A stretch of 64,000 nt of DNA from Solidesulfovibrio alcoholivorans DSM 5433 (GCF_000702665.1 NZ_JNJA01000009.1:62001-126000), one strand, 5' to 3'; counted from the first letter of the stretch, positions 26,641-35,414 are shown. Numbers and translations are program-made. The notes: generated by a model not told the origin, from the letters alone.

Positions 26641-27381
26641 ATGGAGCACGCATCCACCTTCTTCCACGGGTTGCCCTACCTGACCGGCGCGGCCCTGCTC
26701 CTCGGCCTGCTGTGGCGGTTGCGCCGCTGGCAGCGCGTCGTGGCCCGACCCGCGCCGCTTTTCCCCGCCCCGGACACGACGCCGGCCGCATGGGCCCAAA
26801 TCGCCGCCGAAGTCTGCCTGCTCGGCGGACGCCGCAGCGCATTCGCCGCCGGCATCGTCGCCGCCTGGTGCCTCCATGCCACCCTGCTCCTGCTTGCCGT
26901 GGGGCATTGCCGCGCCGTGGCGGACTTTCCCGGACTCTGGGCAGTCCTCGGGCTGACCGTCAAGGACGTGGACCGCTTCGGGGCCGTCGCCGGCAGCGCG
27001 GCAGGGCTCGCCGCACTGGCCGCCGTGGCGGCGCTGGCCGTGCGCAGGCTCGCCAGTCCCGCCCTGCGCGTCGCCAGCCGGCCGCAGGACTTCCTCGCCC
27101 TGGCGCTTCTGGCCGCGGTCCTCGCGTCGGGGCTTTTCATGCGCCTTGCCGGCCGCACCGAACTTGCCGACGTGCGCGCCTACTGCGCCGCCCTGGCCGC
27201 CCTGCGCCCCGGCCCCATGCCGCAAGCCCCCGGCTTCGCCGTCCATTTCCTGCTCGCCCAGGCCCTGGCCGTGTACCTTCCCTGGGGCAAACTGCTGCAC
27301 GCCTTCGGCGTCTTTCCCGCCAAGGCGGGCCTGCGCGCCGCGACGTTCCCGCCCGCCGACGCCGCCGGCGGCGCTTCCTGA
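26641..27381 (+). CDS. NarI-like (DsrM/TmcC-like) membrane subunit
   Basis: A 246-residue membrane protein starting after CGGAGGT. About five to six helices are predicted. Histidine-bearing helices resemble the b-heme sites of NarI/DsrM/TmcC proteins: WCLHATLLLLAVGHC (about residues 80-94) and the near-terminal AVHFLLAQALAVYLPWGKLLHAFGVF (about 203-228; given in part: LPWGKLLHAFGVF). It lies 15 bases ahead of an HdrD-like iron-sulfur protein, so the two form a quinone-linked redox module. Its exact type (TmcC, DsrM-like or other) is not settled; cytochrome partners are not adjacent. Confidence 0.72.
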   Translation: MEHASTFFHGLPYLTGAALLLGLLWRLRRWQRVVARPAPLFPAPDTTPAAWAQIAAEVCLLGGRRSAFAAGIVAAWCLHATLLLLAVGHCRAVADFPGLWAVLGLTVKDVDRFGAVAGSAAGLAALAAVAALAVRRLASPALRVASRPQDFLALALLAAVLASGLFMRLAGRTELADVRAYCAALAALRPGPMPQAPGFAVHFLLAQALAVYLPWGKLLHAFGVFPAKAGLRAATFPPADAAGGAS

Positions 27382-27396
27382 CCCCCGGAGCCGCCC

Positions 27397-28686
27397 ATGC
27401 ATCCCAGGCTTTCCCGCCTCACATCCGAGGATCTGGCCCAGGCGCAATCGGCCGTCAGGAACATGCGAAACGGCCCGCGCGCCCTGCAACTGGCGCTTGA
27501 AATCTGCGTGGGCTGCGGCCGTTGCGCCGCTGTCTGCCACAACAGCCTCACCGACGGGCAAGTTCGGTTCCACCCCGTCCACCGGGCGGAACTGCTGCGC
27601 AAGGCCTACCGCCGGGGCCGGGGCCCGGACGCGGCGGAACTGGCCGTCTGGATGCGGGATTTCTACGAATGTTCCTGCTGCCGGCGCTGCGCCGTCTATT
27701 GTCCCCTGGGCCTGGACAATGCCGTGCTCACCCGCGCGGCGCGCGCCGTGCTCGGCGACCTGGGGCTGACGCCCTGCCCCATCGCCGCGACGCAACAGGC
27801 CTCGGACGCCCGGGGCAACAACGAAGGCGCCTCCGAAGCGGCCATCCGCGACATGATCCGATTTCTGGAAGGAGAACTGCGCGAGGAGCACGGCGCGGAC
27901 ATCCGCATCCCCCTCGACGCCCGGGCGGACGTCCTTTTCGCCACGGCCTCGAGCGAGATCATGGCCCGGCCCGAAAACCTCATGGGCTGCGCCACGTTCT
28001 TCCATCTGGCCGGCATCCCCTGGACGCTGTCCATAAAGGCCTTCGACGCCGCCAACTTCGGCCTGTTCTCGGGCGACGACGCCCACATGCGCCGCAAGAA
28101 CGCACTGCTGCACGAAGCCTGCCTGGAAACCGGGGCAAAGCGGCTGGTCATCGGCGAATGCGGCCACGCCTACCGAGTGGCCAAATACATGGGCGGGCAC
28201 ACCAGCGCCCCGGGCCTTCCCTACGCCGTCACCGACATCTTCACCCTGGCCGCGGACGTCCTGCGCCGGGGAGGCATCCGCCTCGATCCCGGACGCAATC
28301 CCCGCCCGACGACCTACCATGATCCCTGCAACTTCGGCCGCAGCGGCGGCATTATGGAAGCGCCGCGCCAAGTGCTGCGCGCCTGCGTGGCGGATTTTCG
28401 GGAAATGTCGCCCAACCGCGAGGCCAACTTCTGTTGCGGGGGCGGCGGCGGGTTGGCGGTGCTGGAAACGGCGGAAGGCACGCCGCGCAAGGACACGTTC
28501 TACGAATTCCGCATGCAGGTCTCGGGACGGCGCAAGCTCGCGCAGATCCAGGACAGCGGCGCGGCCCTGGTCACGGCCCCGTGCTTCAACTGCCTGCGCC
28601 AGATCGAGCAGCTGGCCGATTACTACGACGCGGACGTCGGCGTGACCACGGTCTTCGAGCTGTTCGACCGCGCGGTGCAGTGTTAG
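27397..28686 (+). CDS. HdrD/DsrK/TmcB-like iron-sulfur protein
   Basis: A 429-residue cytoplasmic protein. Two [4Fe-4S] motifs are present: CVGCGRCAAVCH (residues 37-48) and CSCCRRCAVYCPLG (about 90-103). Two CCG-type domains carry the catalytic-style cluster ligands, with HDPCNFGRSGG and NFCCGGGGGL, and CFNC near residue 400. These are hallmarks of HdrD/DsrK-type subunits that handle heterodisulfide- or trisulfide-like substrates. It follows the NarI-like gene closely. It is distinct from the DsrK gene at 59.7-61.3 kb. The physiological substrate is unknown, but electron exchange with the quinone pool is likely. Confidence 0.82.
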   Translation: MHPRLSRLTSEDLAQAQSAVRNMRNGPRALQLALEICVGCGRCAAVCHNSLTDGQVRFHPVHRAELLRKAYRRGRGPDAAELAVWMRDFYECSCCRRCAVYCPLGLDNAVLTRAARAVLGDLGLTPCPIAATQQASDARGNNEGASEAAIRDMIRFLEGELREEHGADIRIPLDARADVLFATASSEIMARPENLMGCATFFHLAGIPWTLSIKAFDAANFGLFSGDDAHMRRKNALLHEACLETGAKRLVIGECGHAYRVAKYMGGHTSAPGLPYAVTDIFTLAADVLRRGGIRLDPGRNPRPTTYHDPCNFGRSGGIMEAPRQVLRACVADFREMSPNREANFCCGGGGGLAVLETAEGTPRKDTFYEFRMQVSGRRKLAQIQDSGAALVTAPCFNCLRQIEQLADYYDADVGVTTVFELFDRAVQC

Positions 28687-29129
28687 AGGGGGTCGTCCTG
28701 TCCGACATCATCCTCGTCCCGGATCGCCGGCCGGTCGGCGGCCCGCCACAGGCAAAGCCCCCCTCCCGCGCCGGCCAGGGCGAGCAGCGCGGCGACCGTG
28801 CGCGAGCGTGAAAGTCCGCCCAGGAAATCCAGGAACGCATCGGCGGCCAGGAGCGCCTTGCCGCCGAAGACCGCCATACGCCGCGCGTAGGCTTTCGTGT
28901 CTTCCACAGGCAGGGGATAGGCCACGCCGTCGATGACCTGGTAGCCCGAGGCCTCGGGCGCGGCCCCGGCGCGCTGCCAGACCACGGCCGCCGCGCCGAG
29001 CCCGCACAGCAGGCAGGCGACCGCCAGGGTGCGCAACACGCGCCGCCGCCCGCGCTCCCGATCACCGGGTTCGCCGGGGCCGGGAGCCGGGACGGGATCG
29101 CCGGAGGCGGGAACCTCCGGCGCGTTCAT
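28683..29129 (-). CDS. Small membrane protein of unknown function (148 aa)
   Basis: The ATG at 29129 overlaps the ahbD stop (ATGA), so it is the coupled gene after ahbD. It has a Pro/Arg-rich cytoplasmic start, a membrane helix (about residues 31-49, LAVACLLCGLGAAAVVW), a short outer segment with GYQVIDGVAYPLPVEDTKAYARR, and a second hydrophobic helix (about 110-128). Its last codon overlaps the last codon of the HdrD-like gene on the other strand by four bases. No family is recognised. Coupling to a heme-synthesis gene hints at a role in heme handling or cytochrome assembly, but nothing in the sequence proves it. Confidence 0.65.
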   Translation of the reverse strand: MNAPEVPASGDPVPAPGPGEPGDRERGRRRVLRTLAVACLLCGLGAAAVVWQRAGAAPEASGYQVIDGVAYPLPVEDTKAYARRMAVFGGKALLAADAFLDFLGGLSRSRTVAALLALAGAGGGLCLWRAADRPAIRDEDDVGQDDPL

Positions 29130-30292
29130 GCGCCCTCGCCCGCGGCCTTGGCCGGGGTGTAGTCGCAAAGCGGCTCCGGGGCCATGTAGTCGCCGGACAT
29201 GGTCTGCGCCCTGGCGCGGCAGCCGCCGCAGACGCGGTGGTACTCGCACACGCCGCACTTGCCCTTGTATTCCTCCTTGTTGCGGAACTGGAGGAACTGG
29301 GGCGAGGAGCGCCAGATTTCCGGGAACGGGGTCTTGCGCACGTTGCCGCAGTCGAGGTCCAGGTAGCCGCAGGGCTGCACCTGGCCCACGGCCGAGATGA
29401 AGCAGAAGCCCGTGCCGCCCAGACACCCGCGCGTCATGGCGTCCATGCCGAAGGTGTCGGGCGTGACGGAAACGCCCTCGGCCTTGGCCCGCTGGCGCAT
29501 GATGCGGTAGTAGTGCGGGGCGCAGGTGGCTTTTAAGTGCATGTTCGTGGTCTTGCGGAAGTCGTAGAACCAGTTGAGCACTTCCTCGTACTGCTTAGCC
29601 GTTATGATCTCGGCCCCGAGTTCCGCCGCGCGTCCCGTGGGCACGAGCAGGAAGATGTGCCAGGCGGCCGCGCCGAGCTTGTCGGCAAGTGCAAAGATTT
29701 CCTTGAAATTTCCCATGTTGTGCTTGGTGACCGTGGTGTTGATCTGAAACTCCACCCCGGCCGCCTTGAGGTGCTCGATGCCGCGCAGCGCCCCTTCGAA
29801 CGCGCCCGGCACGCCGCGGAAGGCGTCGTGGTCCGCGGCGTTTGGCGCGTCGATGGAAATGGAGCAGCGGGCGATGCCCGAGGCCTTGATCTCGCGGGCG
29901 TTTTCCGCGGTGACCAGCGTGCCGTTGGGGGCCATGACGCAGCGCAGGTCGCGGCTTCGCGCGTGGCGCACGAGGTCGAAGATGTCCGGGCGCAGGAGCG
30001 GCTCGCCGCCGGTGAAAATGATGATGGGGCTGCCGGTCTGCGGGAAGGTGTCGATGAGCGCCTTGGCCTCGGCGGTGTCGAACTCACCCGGCCAGGGGTC
30101 GAGGCAGGCCTCGGCCCGGCAGTGCTTGCAGGCCAGGTTGCAGGCGCGGGTGACTTCCCAGGCGATCAGGCGCAGGGACGGCATGCCGCCGGGCGCGGCC
30201 TGGGCGTGGGGATGGCCGGCCGGGTGGCCGCCGGGATGACCGAGGGGGTGGCCGCCGGGGTGTCCGGGGCCCTTGCCGTGGGGATGCTGCAT
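29126..30292 (-). CDS. ahbD: Heme b synthase AhbD (radical SAM) with His-rich leader
   Basis: A 388-residue radical SAM enzyme. The catalytic cluster motif is CNLACKHC (C51, C55, C58), followed by FTGGEPLL. The C-terminal region has extra cysteines (CGVCEYHRVCGGC, LCDY) of a SPASM-like auxiliary cluster. AhbD removes carboxylates of two propionate side chains of iron-coproporphyrin III to make heme b in the siroheme-dependent route; neighbours hemB and ahbC support this assignment. The first 36 residues are a Gly/His/Pro-rich repeat (GHP units) not expected in the family; an internal start at 30184 lacks a good ribosome-binding site. It is followed, with overlap, by a small membrane-protein gene. 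Confidence 0.88.
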   Translation of the reverse strand: MQHPHGKGPGHPGGHPLGHPGGHPAGHPHAQAAPGGMPSLRLIAWEVTRACNLACKHCRAEACLDPWPGEFDTAEAKALIDTFPQTGSPIIIFTGGEPLLRPDIFDLVRHARSRDLRCVMAPNGTLVTAENAREIKASGIARCSISIDAPNAADHDAFRGVPGAFEGALRGIEHLKAAGVEFQINTTVTKHNMGNFKEIFALADKLGAAAWHIFLLVPTGRAAELGAEIITAKQYEEVLNWFYDFRKTTNMHLKATCAPHYYRIMRQRAKAEGVSVTPDTFGMDAMTRGCLGGTGFCFISAVGQVQPCGYLDLDCGNVRKTPFPEIWRSSPQFLQFRNKEEYKGKCGVCEYHRVCGGCRARAQTMSGDYMAPEPLCDYTPAKAAGEGA

Positions 30293-30305
30293 ATGGGGAA
30301 CTGCG

Positions 30306-30385
30306 GACCGGCGGCGCGTGGCGTGCGCCGGTCCCCTCCTTGGGCGCGATTTGCGCGCGGCCGCAACATGCGAAGCGGCCGCGCG
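30306..30385. repeat. Two stem-loops between hemB and ahbD
   Basis: First: GACCGGCG (30306-30313) with CGCCGGTC (30326-30333). Second: CGCGCGGCCGC (30354-30364) with GCGGCCGCGCG (30375-30385), loop of 10 bases, an 11-bp perfect stem. On the minus strand both lie in the leader before the ahbD start at 30292. No T-run follows on that strand, so these are not classical terminators. They could be an attenuator, an RNA-processing site or protein-binding sites that set the ahbD level. Confidence 0.5.
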
Positions 30386-30429
30386 GCTTTTGATATAATG
30401 GTTGGGCGGAGCGAGGCAAGGTGCGGGGC

Positions 30430-31410
30430 CTAGAGCCAGGGCAGCACCTTCTCGGCGAAGTAGGTGATGATCATGTCCGCGCCGGCGCGCTTGATGCCGG
30501 TGAGCGACTCCAGGATGGCCCGTTTTTCGTCGAGCCAGCCGTTGGCGATGGCCGCTTGCAGCATGGCGTATTCGCCGCTCACCTGGTAGGCGGCGATGGG
30601 TGTGTCGAAACTGTCGCGCAAAAGCCGCACCACGTCGAGATAGGGCATGGCCGGCTTGACCATGAGGATATCCGCGCCCTCTTCCAGGTCGGCCGCGGCC
30701 TCGCGCAGCCCCTCGCGCACGTTGGCCGGGTCCATCTGGTAGCCGCGCCGGTCGCCGAAGGCCGGGGCGCTCTCGGCGGCCTCGCGAAACGGGCCGTAGA
30801 AGGCCGAGGCGTACTTGACGGCATAGGACATGATCGGAATGTGGGAAAAGCCCGCATCGTCCAGGGCGGCGCGGATGGCCGCGACCCGGCCGTCCATCAT
30901 GTCCGAGGGCGCGATGATGTCCGCCCCGGCCCGGGCGTGGCTCACGGCCGTTTTGGCCAAAAGTTCCAGGGTGGCGTCGTTATTCACCTCGCCGTGGCCG
31001 TCGAGCAGGCCGCAGTGGCCGTGGCTCGTGTATTCGCACAGGCACACGTCCGTGACCACGGCCAGTTGCGGATAGGTTTCCTTGAGGCGCATGACCGCGC
31101 GCTGCACGATGCCGTCGTCGGCGTAGGCCCCGGAGCCGGCCGGGTCCTTCTTCTCGGGCAGGCCGAACACGATCACCGAGCGCAGCCCCATGTCCATGGC
31201 CGCGCCCGCGCGGGCGACGAGCTTTTCCACGGAGAGCTGGGACTGGCCGGGCATGGACCCGAGCGGCTTCTCGAAATCCGCGTCGGGCGTATCCACCACG
31301 AAATAGCCCTGGATGAGGTCGTCGGGACGCAGTTCGGTCTCGCGTACCATGTCGCGTAAAAACGCCGTACGGCGCAACCGGCGGCCGCGATGGAAATCGC
31401 CGAAAGCCAT
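30430..31410 (-). CDS. hemB: Porphobilinogen synthase (delta-aminolevulinate dehydratase)
   Basis: A 326-residue enzyme that joins two 5-aminolevulinate molecules. The ATG at 31410 has GAGG upstream; the much longer frame to 31779 is out of the HDOD gene's frame and unlikely. Catalytic lysines are K199 ([13 protein letters not shown]) and K252 ([11 protein letters not shown], Schiff base). A zinc site is present with C123, C125 and C133 ([13 protein letters not shown]), so this is the Zn-dependent form. It is placed between ahbD and an HDOD gene. It feeds uroporphyrinogen III, the precursor of siroheme and the Ahb heme route. Confidence 0.96.
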   Translation of the reverse strand: MAFGDFHRGRRLRRTAFLRDMVRETELRPDDLIQGYFVVDTPDADFEKPLGSMPGQSQLSVEKLVARAGAAMDMGLRSVIVFGLPEKKDPAGSGAYADDGIVQRAVMRLKETYPQLAVVTDVCLCEYTSHGHCGLLDGHGEVNNDATLELLAKTAVSHARAGADIIAPSDMMDGRVAAIRAALDDAGFSHIPIMSYAVKYASAFYGPFREAAESAPAFGDRRGYQMDPANVREGLREAAADLEEGADILMVKPAMPYLDVVRLLRDSFDTPIAAYQVSGEYAMLQAAIANGWLDEKRAILESLTGIKRAGADMIITYFAEKVLPWL

Positions 31411-31436
31411 GCATAACCTCGCTTGCTTGCGTTGGA

Positions 31437-32741
31437 TCAGTTCTTGCGGACCGGGAAGAACGCGCCCACGATTTCGTCGATCTGGTCCCGGCCCGCGTCG
31501 GCCACCTCGGCCAGGCGGTCGGGGTCGAGCCCGAGCGTGGCCCAGGCATCCGGGTCGAGCGCAGGGACCATCACCGACGCCGGCGGCGTGTGCCCGAGGG
31601 CCACGGCCATGATGTCGGCCAGATGCAGGACGGCCGCCTCGACGTCTCCCGGACTGGAGGACGGCGCATGGTGGCAGGAAACCGTGGTCACGAGGGCCTC
31701 GGGGAACTTCCAGGCCTTGAGCAGCAGCCCCCCGATCAGCGGATGGGAAAACCCCAGCACCTCGCTTTCGGCCACGCACAGGGGCGTCATGTTGCCCTTG
31801 GCGTAATAGATGGCCTCCACGGCGGCGTGGGGGAGCTTCTTGAAGATGACGAGCCGGCCGATATCGTGGAGCACGCCGGCCACGAACAGCCGTTCGGAGC
31901 CCTTGCCGGCCACGGCGTCGCCAAGCAGCCGGGCAAAGACGCCGACAGCCATGGAATGCTCCCAGAACGTGCGCATGTTGATCAGTTCCGGGGGAATGTC
32001 CTTGAAGGCGTTCATGGCCGCGATGCCGAGCGCCAGGGTGGAGACCTCCTGGCTGCCGAGAACGATGACCGCCCGGCTGATGGAGTCCACGCGGTGGGGC
32101 AGGCCGTAGAACGGACTGTTGACGAGCTTCAAGAGCTTGGCCGTCAGGCTCGTGTCCTTGCTGATGACGTCGGCGACCTGGGCGGAGGTGCTGACGGGCG
32201 AATCGAGCACCTGGCGGATCTTGAAATAGATGTCCGGGAAGGACGCCAGCTTGACCTCGCTGTCCACGAGGTCCTCCACGCCGCCCTCTTCGCGGAAAAA
32301 GAGGTCGCCCATGGACTCGGCCCGGGGATTGGGGCCGATCTCGGGCACGATGGGAACGCCCTCGGCCAGGGCGTGGGCCTGGGCCATGACGGCGATTTCG
32401 TAGAGCGCGGCGATGGCGGGATGGGACAGGTCGTTGGCCAGGAACCGGCGGACGACATGGGCTGCGCTTTCCTGGAGCAGGGCCTCGGTCACGTCTCCCG
32501 CGCCCGCGTCGCCGCCCCCGGAATCGGCCACGTCGGCCCCGGGCACGCCGCGCTTGCGCAGGCTGCCGATGAGGCTGTCCGTGAGCGTCATGCCCTTGGG
32601 CAACAGCATCTTGCCGTCAGACCCCAGGAGGTCCGACGCCAGCACCATGCCCGGTTCGAGCGCATCCACGGGAAGCCTGCCCACAATGCGATCCTTTCCG
32701 CGCCGCTTGTTGGGTAATTTGCGCGGTTTCCATTGTCTCAT
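31437..32741 (-). CDS. HDOD-domain protein
   Basis: A 434-residue cytoplasmic protein. The HDOD domain spans about residues 170-370: [38 protein letters not shown] and [16 protein letters not shown], where the HD pair is kept but may be non-catalytic as in many HDOD proteins. The N-terminal segment (about 15-65, [19 protein letters not shown]) is a small beta domain found ahead of HD-type domains. HDOD proteins are regulatory scaffolds in signalling, including motility and cyclic-di-GMP networks. It lies 27 bases upstream of hemB on the same strand, so the heme gene may depend on its promoter. Confidence 0.85.
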   Translation of the reverse strand: MRQWKPRKLPNKRRGKDRIVGRLPVDALEPGMVLASDLLGSDGKMLLPKGMTLTDSLIGSLRKRGVPGADVADSGGGDAGAGDVTEALLQESAAHVVRRFLANDLSHPAIAALYEIAVMAQAHALAEGVPIVPEIGPNPRAESMGDLFFREEGGVEDLVDSEVKLASFPDIYFKIRQVLDSPVSTSAQVADVISKDTSLTAKLLKLVNSPFYGLPHRVDSISRAVIVLGSQEVSTLALGIAAMNAFKDIPPELINMRTFWEHSMAVGVFARLLGDAVAGKGSERLFVAGVLHDIGRLVIFKKLPHAAVEAIYYAKGNMTPLCVAESEVLGFSHPLIGGLLLKAWKFPEALVTTVSCHHAPSSSPGDVEAAVLHLADIMAVALGHTPPASVMVPALDPDAWATLGLDPDRLAEVADAGRDQIDEIVGAFFPVRKN

Positions 32742-32862
32742 ATTCCTTTTACCCGGGCGTGGTCAACTGGCGCGAGAACGCTTTACAGGCTCGCGGGCCG
32801 GGAGTATGACGCCCCCCGACAAAAACAACCGCCACGGGCGTGGCCTGGGGGAGAAGGACGCA

Positions 32863-33108
32863 ATGAGCGCAAGCGCGGCATCGCTGGCCAAGGTCAAGGA
32901 TCTCAACACCATTACCGTCGCCAAGGCCGGACCCGTCCCGACCATGGACGATACGGCCAAGCTGGCCGTGGCCGTGGAAGCCCTCTCGGCCATCGCCGGC
33001 GAAAACGACCTGACCTGCCTGCGGGCCCTTTTCCGCATGCGCCGCCGGGCCGAAGAGGCGCTGCTGTCCATCCGCGGCATGCGCCCCGACCAGCACACCC
33101 TGTTCTAG
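32863..33108 (+). CDS. Small conserved-looking protein of unknown function (81 aa)
   Basis: The ATG at 32863 follows GAGAAGGAC by 5 bases; longer frames lie in the HDOD promoter region. The 81 residues are soluble, with a low-complexity start and a helical C-terminal half (AVAVEALSAIAGENDLTCLRALFRMRRRAEEALLSI in segments: LFRMRRRAEEALLS). One Cys is present. No signal or membrane segment. I do not recognise a family. It is divergent from the HDOD gene and ends before a bidirectional terminator, so it is a one-gene unit. It might be a small regulator, but that is a guess. Confidence 0.6.
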   Translation: MSASAASLAKVKDLNTITVAKAGPVPTMDDTAKLAVAVEALSAIAGENDLTCLRALFRMRRRAEEALLSIRGMRPDQHTLF

Positions 33109-33144
33109 ATTTGAGGAGAGGTAGGGGGAAGGGAAAAAGGGAAG

Positions 33145-33187
33145 GAACGCCTCCGGCGGCCAAAGGGCTTCGCCCTCTGGACTCCCT
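33145..33187 (+). repeat. Dispersed intergenic repeat, copy 1
   Basis: The word GAACGCCTCCGGCGGCCAAA continues as GGGC..GCCCTCTGGACTCCCT. It recurs, inverted, at 35415-35460 and in a diverged form at 35283-35321. The unit has an internal palindrome (AAAGGGCTTCGCCCT). This is a REP-like element placed between genes. Confidence 0.7.
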
Positions 33188-33252
33188 AAAAGGAACATCC
33201 CATCCGGCTACCCGGCTTCAGTGCCCAGCTAATTTCTTTTTCGATTCCATGC

Positions 33253-33287
33253 AAAAAGGGCCGTACGCCACGCGCACGGCCCTTTTT
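33253..33287. terminator. Bidirectional terminator
   Basis: AAAAAGGGCCGT (33253-33264) and ACGGCCCTTTTT (33276-33287) form a 12-bp stem whose outer part gives a T-run on both strands. It serves both the 81-aa gene from the left and ahbC from the right, whose stop is at 33308. Confidence 0.85.
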
Positions 33288-33307
33288 CGTGTCCTTTGGA
33301 CGGGCGA

Positions 33308-34495
33308 TTATTCTTCGGGGCGAATCTCGTCGTCGGTCAGGTAGCAGGCCGGATCCGGACCCCAGACGTCGCCCGAGACGGCCTCGGCGCGGGCGCGGAA
33401 GTTGCCGCCGCAGATTTCGAGATAGCGGCAGGTCGCGCAGCGCCCGGTCACATGGCGCTTCTTGTCCTTGAGCTTGGCCAAAAGTTCGATCGCCGGGTCG
33501 TCCCAGATCTGGGAGAACGGCCGTTCCCGCACGTTGCCGAACACGTGGTTGCGCCAGAACTGGTCGGCATGCACCTTGCCGTCCCAGGAAATGCAGCCGA
33601 TGCCGCGGCCGGAGCTGTTGCCCTCGTTGAAGGAGAGCAGCTCCTTGACCTCGGCCGCACGGGCCGGGTCCTCGCGCAGCAGGCGCAGGTAGACATAGGG
33701 GCCGTCGGCGTGGTTGTCGACGGTGAGCACTTCCTTGGGAATTCCCGCGTCGTGCAGCGCCCGCGTGCGGTCCATGATGAGGTCCACGAGCGCCCGGGTG
33801 GCGGCATGGTCCAGGTCTTCCTTGATGAGCTCCGAGCCGCGCCCGGCGTAGACCAGATGGTAGAAGCAGATGCGCGGCACTTCGAGGTCGCGCAGGAGGT
33901 CGAAGAGAAGCGGCACTTCGCCGGCATTGCGCTTGTTGATGGTGAAGCGCAGCCCGACCTTGAGCCCTTCCTTCTGGCAGTTCTCGATGCCCTGCAGGGC
34001 CTTCTTGTAGGAACCGGCCACGCCGCGGAAGCGGTCGTGGATCTCTTCGCCGCCGTCCAGGGAAATGCCGACGTAGGACAGGCCCACGGCCTTGAGCTCG
34101 CGGGCTTTGTCGCGGGTAATGAGCGTGCCGTTGGTGGAGATGACGGCGCGCATGCCGCGCGAGGTGGCGTGGGAGGCCAGTTCGACCAAGTCCTTGCGCA
34201 CCAGCGGCTCGCCGCCGGAAAAGAGCATGACCGGCGCGCCGTAGGCGGCCAGATCGTCGATCATGGTCTTGGCCTCGGCCGTGCCGATGTCGTCCACGCC
34301 TTCGGGGTCCACGGCCTTGGCGTAGCAGTGCACGCACTTGAGGTTGCAGCGCCGGGTCATGTTCCAGACCACGACGGGCTTTTTGTCCTTGGAAAATTGC
34401 AGCAGGTGGGACGGCAGCTTGCCGGATTGGCGGCCGTAGCGCAACGCGTCCGAGGGTTCCACCCCGCCGCAGTAAAGCTTGGATATGCCGATCAT
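33308..34495 (-). CDS. ahbC: 12,18-didecarboxysiroheme deacetylase AhbC (radical SAM)
   Basis: A 395-residue radical SAM enzyme. The ATG at 34495 follows AGAGGAC by 6 bases. The SAM cluster motif is RRCNLKCVHCY (C50, C54, C57), then FSGGEPLV. The C-terminal region has CATCRYLEICGGNFRARAEA, a SPASM-like cluster site. The N-terminal MIGISKLYCGGVEPSDALRY is characteristic of AhbC-type proteins. It removes two acetate side chains of didecarboxysiroheme to make iron-coproporphyrin III, the AhbD substrate. Together with ahbD and hemB this gives the siroheme-dependent heme route. AhbA/AhbB (siroheme decarboxylase) are not in the window. Confidence 0.92.
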   Translation of the reverse strand: MIGISKLYCGGVEPSDALRYGRQSGKLPSHLLQFSKDKKPVVVWNMTRRCNLKCVHCYAKAVDPEGVDDIGTAEAKTMIDDLAAYGAPVMLFSGGEPLVRKDLVELASHATSRGMRAVISTNGTLITRDKARELKAVGLSYVGISLDGGEEIHDRFRGVAGSYKKALQGIENCQKEGLKVGLRFTINKRNAGEVPLLFDLLRDLEVPRICFYHLVYAGRGSELIKEDLDHAATRALVDLIMDRTRALHDAGIPKEVLTVDNHADGPYVYLRLLREDPARAAEVKELLSFNEGNSSGRGIGCISWDGKVHADQFWRNHVFGNVRERPFSQIWDDPAIELLAKLKDKKRHVTGRCATCRYLEICGGNFRARAEAVSGDVWGPDPACYLTDDEIRPEE

Positions 34496-34613
34496 GAAAA
34501 GTCCTCTGTTTCGTTGGGTGGGAAGGCCCTATAATACATTTTTCCCGCACGGGGTAGGGGGCGGCGAAAACGCCGCTGCGGCGGCAACCCCCCGGGATGT
34601 CGGGGCAAGACGC

Positions 34614-35249
34614 TCAGGGCTTCCTGGCGGTCATCAAAAAAACCGGGAAGCTGCGCACGGAACAACACTGTGCGGGTTTCTCGATGACGGCCGCGGTCAC
34701 GGCGTCGATATCGGTGAAGCCTATGCCGGCCAGGGTGTCGGCCAGTTCCAGGCGGTCGAAACCGAAATGGTGCACCCCGGCGTTGTCGTCGTGGAAGGCC
34801 CCGCCTTCGCTGTCGAGGTCGGCCAGGGCGATGCGGCCGCCTTTTTGCGCGGCGGCGAAGAGACGCTTGAGCACGGCGTCCAGTTCGGCCACGTGGTGCA
34901 GGGCCATGGCGCTGGCCACGAGGTCGTAGCGCCCGGGCAGCGGATCGCCGGCGGCGAGGTCGGCCAGGATGGTGGCCACGTTGCCGAGCCCCGCGGCCTC
35001 GATCTTGGCGTCCAGGGCGGCGAGCATGCCCGGCGAGAAATCCAGGCCCGTGACGCACTCGCAGCGCCGGGAGAGTTCCAGGGTAAGCAGGCCCGTGCCG
35101 CAGCCGAAATCCAGGGCGTCGGGCACGGGCTGGCGGAAAAGCCCCGCCCGCTCCATGGCCACGGCGATGTCCTGCGCGAGTTTGCGGCGGTGGGGGCTGG
35201 CGTCCCAGGCGGCGGCCCTGGCGTTGAAAAGGGCGACATCATCGGTCAT
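34614..35249 (-). CDS. Class I SAM-dependent methyltransferase
   Basis: A 211-residue enzyme with the SAM-binding motif LDFGCGTGLLTLEL (about residues 45-58), then TGLDFSPGMLAAL and a DLVASAMALHHV motif typical of methyltransferase type 11 domains. The C-terminal end, with FGFDRLELADTLAGIGF and paired Cys (QCC), is unremarkable. The substrate is unknown; the region suggests small-molecule methylation. It follows ahbC in the same direction but with a gap of about 118 bases, so common control is not certain. Confidence 0.85.
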   Translation of the reverse strand: MTDDVALFNARAAAWDASPHRRKLAQDIAVAMERAGLFRQPVPDALDFGCGTGLLTLELSRRCECVTGLDFSPGMLAALDAKIEAAGLGNVATILADLAAGDPLPGRYDLVASAMALHHVAELDAVLKRLFAAAQKGGRIALADLDSEGGAFHDDNAGVHHFGFDRLELADTLAGIGFTDIDAVTAAVIEKPAQCCSVRSFPVFLMTARKP

Positions 35250-35282
35250 ATAAGGATTCCTTCGAGAGAGTGCTCGGGGAGA

Positions 35283-35321
35283 TGCCTCCGGCGGCCAAAG
35301 GGCTCATGCCCTTTGGAATCC
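35283..35321 (+). repeat. Dispersed intergenic repeat, diverged copy 2
   Basis: Shares GCCTCCGGCGGCCAAAGGGC with the copy at 33145 and continues with ATGCCCTTTGGAATCCC instead of GCCCTCTGGACTCCC. It faces copy 3 head-on about 95 bases away. The pair lies just upstream of the methyltransferase start and downstream of the response-regulator gene. Confidence 0.6.
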
Positions 35322-35414
35322 CGCAACGAGGTAACGAGCGATGCAATTGCAACGTAAGGGCCGTTTCCAGCTGCTCCCGATTGTTCCCACATCAGAGCTG
35401 TCCGAAATCCTTGC

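Noticed and set aside
30184..30292. Minisatellite DNA repeat
   Set aside because: The GHP pattern is a coding-level repeat of His/Gly/Pro codons; the DNA copies are short and imperfect, so I treat it as a protein feature.
30391..30400. TATAAT-containing promoter before hemB on the plus strand
   Set aside because: The word occurs on the plus strand, but no plus-strand gene starts there and no -35 box is visible.
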